A stretch of DNA of 64,000 bases from an uncultured Poribacteria bacterium (lineage in GTDB: Bacteria; Poribacteria; WGA-4E; PCPOR2b), in the NCBI GenBank assembly GCA_958296125.1, contig OY282444.1:682001-746000 (forward strand), in the 5' to 3' direction. Position numbers and translations under genes: made by a program. The notes below the pieces were generated by a model that saw nothing but the letters and a program-made list of their open reading frames with translations, did not search any database and was not told the DNA's origin. This document shows, in pieces, positions 63,001-64,000 of the stretch. Within the stretch, counting starts at the first letter, position 1, and each line of letters begins with the position of its first letter.

Positions 63001-64000
63001 AGGGGGGACACATCCGAGATAGCGTTGGTGCCAAGATTCAGCGTATTCAGTTCTGTCAACCCCGCCAGCGCAGATATATCCGAGATAGCGGTGTTGCCAA
63101 GATTCAGCGTATTCAGTTCTGTCAACCCTGCCAGCGCAGATATGTCCGAGATAGCGGTGTTGTAAAGATACAGCGTATTCAGTCGTGTTAACCCCGCCAG
63201 CGCAGATATATCCGAGATAGCGTTCCAACCAAGATACAGCTCATTCAGTTGTGTCAAGCCCGCCAGCGCGGATATACCCGAGATAGCGGTGTTGTGAAGA
63301 TACAGCCATGTCAGTTGTGTCAAGCCCGCCAGCGCAGATATATCCGAGATAGCGTTGTTGTAAAGATCCAGCCCACTCAGTTGTGTCAACCCCGAAAGCG
63401 CAGATATGTCCGAGATGGAGGTGCGACTAAGATTCAACCGTGTCAGTTGTGTCAACCCCGCCAGCGCAGATATGTCCGAGATAGCGGTGTTGTTAAGAGA
63501 CAGCCATGTCAGTCCTGTCAACCCCGCCAACGCAGATATATCCGAGATAACGGCATCATTAAGAGACAGCCATGTCAGTCCTGTCAACCCCGCCAGCACA
63601 GATATATCCGAGATTGCGGTGCCACTAAGATCCAGTCCTGTCAGTTGTGTCAACCCCGAAAGCGGCGAAAAATTTGATACTGCATTACTGTTGACATAAC
63701 CCTCTCCACTGACCCACTCACCACCAAGCAACAGCTCTTTGAGAGTGTGTGCATGTTCAAGACCCGTGAGGTCTGTTATCTGGCGGTTGGGGGCATAAAT
63801 CCTCCTTAAGTTTAGCATCGTGTGCGTCGTGAGATCCGAAGAACCGATGGCTTCCCGCACGACCGCCGCTAAATTGGCATCCGGCATGGACACAACTTCG
63901 GAGGGCAGCAGCAGGGAAGTCACGTCAATTGGATACCTCCGACTCGATGAGATGTTTCCATGCACATCGATAACACGAAGCGATACAGACTCACTTTTTG
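60054..64000 (-). CDS. Giant LRR/Ig-like surface protein with FlgD-like tail, 5'-partial
   Basis: More than 1303 residues; the frame is open to the right edge (it reads SVSLRVIDVHG before a GTG at 63965), so the N-terminus lies outside. Two similar modules follow one another. Each has a cap (TGLExAHTLxELLLxGEWVS), a run of 22-residue leucine-rich repeats (ISDISALAGLTQLTxLxL), and a Big_1-type Ig domain (VPVTFAVTAGGGELSVTTAT; ISVTFAVTAGGGALSVTRTT). A beta-rich region follows (about 840-1200), and the last 90 residues are the FlgD Ig-like tail (LLANYPNPFNPETWIPYRLA, ending ATRKMMILK). This suggests an exported adhesin-like protein resembling internalins. The tail is the same kind as in the 44010 protein. 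Confidence 0.88.
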   Translation of the reverse strand, partial: KSESVSLRVIDVHGNISSSRRYPIDVTSLLLPSEVVSMPDANLAAVVREAIGSSDLTTHTMLNLRRIYAPNRQITDLTGLEHAHTLKELLLGGEWVSGEGYVNSNAVSNFSPLSGLTQLTGLDLSGTAISDISVLAGLTGLTWLSLNDAVISDISALAGLTGLTWLSLNNTAISDISALAGLTQLTRLNLSRTSISDISALSGLTQLSGLDLYNNAISDISALAGLTQLTWLYLHNTAISGISALAGLTQLNELYLGWNAISDISALAGLTRLNTLYLYNTAISDISALAGLTELNTLNLGNTAISDISALAGLTELNTLNLGTNAISDVSPLLELNLTGTQWDSTGLYLNGNPLSYASLNTHIPAIQAKGVEVKFDNRTPTTLMKISGVEQHAAVNAALPRPFVVEVRDEQNRAFSGVPVTFAVTAGGGELSVTTATTDLTGRAQARLTLGQTVGIATVSVAAAEISQPVRFTATAVPPTLTNANTPVTIPDAALRAKIAEGLGKPVGAELIAWEITTLTHLDARNANIQDLTGLEYAHTLRELLLDGEWVSGEGYVNSNAVSNLSPLLGLTQLDTLYLGWNAISDISALAGLTQLNGLYLDTNAISDISALLGLMQLNSLSLYDNAISDISALAGLTQLTWLDLTNNAISDISALAGLAQLDTLYLGTNAISDISALVGLTQLNTLYLYDNAISDISALAGLTQLKTLYLDTNAISDVSPLLGLNLTGTEWDSTGLYLNGNPLSYASIHTHIPVLQAKGIEVKFDNRPHRALLKISGDNQKGISFAPLSNPFVVEAQDEHGSLLEGISVTFAVTAGGGALSVTRTTTGKNGRAESALALGPNLGTNTVKVTAGIKSSVTFNAVYDKVPTEYFWSVPAGISLIHLPLKVTAVDGVEKSIESVSALYDALGGAATVNLLSTHDPVTQRWFSYSGAPDKGTSDDPPLMADRGIIAAMKAPVAVRLRGDALGTPSSLTADGGERRASITLHPGSNLVGVPLKDSRIARVSGLALDGIRDNVIAITVSDNGEFHTVRQAGDEGDIPITGGQSFLLRAQRATTVAISGGGWYNTSALVAAPSVGNGDLHSSLTGIQVTDTTPILAVSGSIVSRVGGWDKRPHLRSGLGFRVIIKNLSTGRSVSTERSSAFPIGIGDEKEGYRLTVVDVETGRAAMIGDSLEISVRSSSPLIGVEPLRYTVTAEDVKRSRIELPALVAYEIPSETELLANYPNPFNPETWIPYRLAEDALVTLTIYDSSGRMTRRIEVGHRIAAVYESRSKAIYWDGRNGLGERVASGIYFYTLRASDYSATRKMMILK
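61830..62310 (-). repeat. Tandem 66-base LRR units, block 2
   Basis: About seven units of 66 bases with the core cagatatatccgagat(a/t)gcgtt encode 22-residue leucine-rich repeats. Units are very similar to each other and to block 1 at 62990-63665, which shows recent duplication or conversion. Confidence 0.85.
62990..63665 (-). repeat. Tandem 66-base LRR units, block 1
   Basis: About ten units with the same core, encoding the first leucine-rich repeat run of the protein. Third-position differences are few and several neighbouring units are nearly identical, so the number of units may vary between strains. Confidence 0.85.

Noticed and set aside
61830-63665. Regular direct repeats that look like a CRISPR array
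   Set aside because: The 66-base period is in frame within a long open gene and encodes leucine-rich repeats; there are no unique spacers.
1-64000. tRNA, rRNA or other structured RNA genes
   Set aside because: No sequence with a convincing cloverleaf, rRNA core or riboswitch consensus was recognised by reading; a covariance-model search would be needed to exclude them.

Overview
The window reads as a chromosomal piece of an uncultivated bacterium, most likely Candidatus Poribacteria or a close relative. The evidence is indirect. Secreted proteins end in a FlgD-like tail with a NYPNPFNPETWIPY motif. There are four secreted PQQ-type beta-propeller proteins, plus FG-GAP/ASPIC-UnbV, cohesin/dockerin, leucine-rich-repeat, phytanoyl-CoA dioxygenase, creatininase, Gfo/Idh/MocA and sugar-phosphate-isomerase-type proteins, together with a bacterial microcompartment. 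No rRNA or tRNA was recognised, so the assignment is an inference.

Layout. 0-1.6 kb: end of a microcompartment operon (shell protein BMC-H, PduL phosphotransacylase, partial flavoprotein), followed by a decayed TnpB gene and a MITE-like element. 2.6-8.7 kb: a peptide/solute-binding lipoprotein, and on the opposite strand an alcohol dehydrogenase, one ABC permease and a CRTAC1-type secreted protein. 9.6-14.8 kb: two PQQ propellers around an AAA ATPase whose downstream partner gene is broken. 15-22.5 kb: a co-directional metabolic cluster (PhyH dioxygenase, short acyl-adenylating enzyme, ThDP enzyme, LuxC/ALDH-like reductase, creatininase-like amidohydrolase, iron alcohol dehydrogenase) that could activate a carboxylic acid and reduce it to aldehyde and alcohol. 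22.6-25.9 kb: a third propeller, a HemN/HemW-like radical SAM protein and a Yip1 protein.

26.7-37.3 kb is the most distinctive part: a complete type III-B CRISPR effector operon (cmr1, cmr2/cas10, cmr3, cmr4, cmr5, cmr6, all on the minus strand) with an intact GGDD motif in Cas10, flanked by ancillary genes expected to respond to cyclic oligoadenylate. These are (i) a Card1/Can2-like CARF-nuclease with an altered active-site strand, (ii) the broken C-terminal half of another CARF-HEPN protein, and (iii) an unusual protein with a HEPN RNase domain between two CARF domains. Gene (iii) is flanked by a 185-bp direct repeat whose outer copy still encodes the last codons of a lost paralogue. No CRISPR array, cas1, cas2 or cas6 is present in the window.

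37.7-46 kb: fourth propeller, an enolase-superfamily protein, fragments of a Dcm methyltransferase and a UPF0175 antitoxin-like gene, slipin, a prenyltransferase-repeat protein, a zinc alcohol dehydrogenase, a cytochrome c-cohesin-dockerin protein and a redoxin. 46-49 kb: CoxE-like, MoxR/CoxD-like and MobA-like genes, which look like maturation factors for a molybdenum hydroxylase encoded elsewhere. 49.3-60 kb: a ThDP-enzyme remnant, a class II aldolase-like protein, an FadH-like flavoenzyme, a homocysteine-methyltransferase-family protein, an oxidoreductase, a sugar isomerase, a large membrane protein and another alcohol dehydrogenase. 60 kb to the right edge: a giant LRR/Ig surface protein, incomplete at its 5' end. 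Interspersed repeats and REP-like hairpins lie between many genes.
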